DNA of 64,000 nt from Lamellibrachia satsuma. Its lineage: Eukaryota > Annelida > Polychaeta > Sabellida > Siboglinidae. A program made the position numbers and the translations under genes. The stretch is from NCBI GenBank assembly GCA_033239005.1, contig BSQZ01000028.1:3147501-3211500 (forward strand), given 5' to 3'. A model generated the notes under the pieces. The model saw nothing but the letters and a program-made list of their open reading frames with translations, searched no databases and had not been told where the DNA came from. The stretch's first letter is position 1, and each line of letters starts with the position of its first letter. Shown here one piece after another: positions 62,455 through 64,000 of the stretch.

Positions 62455-62529
62455 GAAGAGTGGGCGGGTGGAATGTGTCCAGTGTATATGCTTATACATT
62501 AACGCGGGACAGGATTTGCTCAAAAGTTG
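62455..62529 (+). pseudogene. Truncated six-Cys repeat exon of the second copy
   Basis: 75 nt between a GCTGCAG acceptor and a GTGAGT donor, phase 1-1 and still open. Its 3' half encodes YTLTRDRICSKV like exon 9, and the intron after it also resembles that after exons 8 and 9. The 5' half is replaced by a TG/CG repeat, and a small shift alters the middle, leaving one of six Cys. It may be spliced, but it would not form the domain. Confidence 0.6.
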
Positions 62530-63307
62530 GTGAGTCCAAAACTGCTTGGCAAACTATCCATTTTAATAAACACTGGCATTGCAGTGATTGTAACTCCTGT
62601 TTATTGACATTGATACTATGCTGAAAAAACAATAGTGACAGTAATTGTGCACAGCATAACAAAATATAGTTAATATGTTAATGCATTGCTACCTATTAAC
62701 ATACGTGATGGATAATGTACCTATTTCTGTCTCACTTACTAACTGACTTTTTCACTCACTCATTCACCCATAAAATTATATTGATTGGATCTCGCACACT
62801 TTGGAGCAGCTGACTGCGCAGAGCTTAAACAGTTCTTGCTCTTCTGTAGTGTTTTCAACAGATGATCTATTATTCGCTGCCACTTGAACAATGCGGGCCA
62901 TGTCCCGTAATACAAAATGCACAAAACCGTAAGGAATGTCTCCTATGGCTATGCCCGTAAGACCAGAAAATTTAAGAAAATCTGCCGTAAGAATTAAATC
63001 GTACTTAGGGTTGGCATCAATGCGTCACTTTGTACAATTACAAAATGCTCAGCATGCAACACACGTGTAAATAAGAACAGAGTTCCATTTGTTCAGTCAC
63101 TTTACTAAAGAGAAAGCGTGAAATGACAATAACTAAACAAGTATTGAACAGGTTGAAATGCGAGTGTGTACTGGTTCCGTTTCTAGTAGCGCATGCGCAC
63201 TGGTATAAGGGACCGGTTATTATGCAAAGCAAGAGACCGGTTATAATGTTCTCTATCTCCCTCCGAGTCTTTATGCTACTGGATAAAGGCTGATAAATGT
63301 TTATTGA
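62530..63307. other. Intron of second copy and possible LTR of Gypsy 4
   Basis: Mostly unassigned. On the minus strand GGAGGGAGATAG near 63255-63268 is purine-rich and lies just after the integrase end, so it may be the polypurine tract of Gypsy 4, with a 3' LTR to its left. The LTR boundaries cannot be fixed. Confidence 0.4.
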
Positions 63308-64000
63308 CTATCCCATGGAATAGTCTTTGTGCCAGGTAGGAACGCTGGTCGCTCTGGTGGATCGTCGTTGACCAATTGCTGGTGCTGGTGGTTTCACGTC
63401 AGGTTCCGATGGGGGTGGAGCTCTCGGGGTCGCTGGGGCTGGTGGTGGCGTCTGGAGGGTCGCGCGCCTCGATGTGTCTCGTCCTGGGGTTGTAGGCGTG
63501 ACTGCAGCGGGCGGTGTCTTGTGCTGGGGCATTCTCGCTGATGTCAGTGTCGGTGGCGGTGTGTGCCCCGCCTGCGTCGCGGGTGTCGCAGGGTCGTTAT
63601 CGAGGTCAGGTAGTTGCGGTGTCACAACGGGTGTTGGTACGGTGACGCGGGTTGCTAGGTCGTCATAGATCGACCGGGTTGGCGGCCGGTCGTAGTGAAC
63701 TGGGCTGAACTTGCGCAGGAATTTCCTGTTCCGAAGTGTGACTCTGCCCGATCCGTCAATCTTGATCGCGTATTGGTCATGCTGACGTACCTCAACGATA
63801 CTGCCGTCTTGTCCCAAGGGGGTGAGGTCCTGTCTGGTTTTGTACGCGGACGAAGTCCCCTACCGCAAGTGGTGGAAAGCGTTTAGTGTGCTCCGCCCAG
63901 GTTTCAGCTGTGCGGATGTGGCGTTTACGGAGGGCTTCCTCCCATGCTTTGAGTGTCTCACGCCAAGTCTCATGTGGTCTGTATTTCCCGGGGATAATCG
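63308..64000 (-). pseudogene. Ty3/Gypsy element 4: integrase C-terminal region, runs off the window
   Basis: From 64000 leftward the minus strand reads PGKYRPHETWRETLKAWEEA, LRKRHIRTAETWAEHTKRF and VRVQNQTG. After a small frame change the 169-residue ORF continues with GQDGSIVEVRQHDQYAIKID and VTLRNRKFLRKFSPV, then a Pro/Thr-rich tail. This is the DNA-binding end of a Ty3/Gypsy integrase. It is more GC-rich than its surroundings and looks younger than Gypsy 1-3. Confidence 0.85.

Overview
This is metazoan nuclear DNA, most likely from a marine invertebrate and plausibly a mollusc or another lophotrochozoan. It is AT-rich and intron-heavy. It carries long (TA)n, (GT)n and minisatellite tracts, several LINE and Ty3/Gypsy relics, a hAT element and a tRNA-derived SINE. 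Nothing bacterial or viral in organisation is present. The phylum is inferred from general repeat and domain style only.

The one well-supported host gene runs on the + strand from about 1978 to 50564. I can chain 24 coding exons. They have consensus splice sites, compatible phases and a total of 2505 nt, giving 834 codons plus a stop. The predicted protein is a type I membrane protein. In order it has a signal peptide, nine six-cysteine repeats (one per 1-1 phase exon), a WAP four-disulfide domain, a tenth six-cysteine repeat, an unassigned Cys-rich domain, a Thr/Ser-rich mucin-like stalk with 48-bp duplicated mini-exons, an SEA domain, one EGF domain, a transmembrane helix and a short cytoplasmic tail with an NPIY motif. 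At 62214 the first exon of a second, tandem copy begins. Its next visible repeat exon is shortened and has lost five of six cysteines.

Almost everything else is intronic or intergenic repeat. Intron 1 (2081-16395) holds a nest. A minus-strand CR1-like LINE is interrupted by a 925-bp hAT element, by a Gypsy LTR element that itself contains an RTE-like LINE, and by another LINE. Further along are a 25-bp minisatellite, a 50-bp satellite with higher-order structure, a CACT/CACC tract, an inverted LINE pair, a 294-bp direct-repeat pair, a decayed Gypsy element (about 26.0-28.9 kb), further LINE relics, a SINE and a near-complete CR1-like LINE with a PHD/SGNH ORF1 (36.5-40.7 kb). The stalk region contains an 84-bp minisatellite (43.2-44.9 kb) that appears to descend from a LINE C-terminal coding motif.

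Downstream of the gene, 53218-59480 is a third Gypsy-like element. Its gag region was replaced by a CR1 fragment and a 63-bp minisatellite of nearly 3 kb, which creates spurious ORFs of about 1000 codons. The window ends inside a fourth Gypsy integrase (minus strand, 63308-64000).
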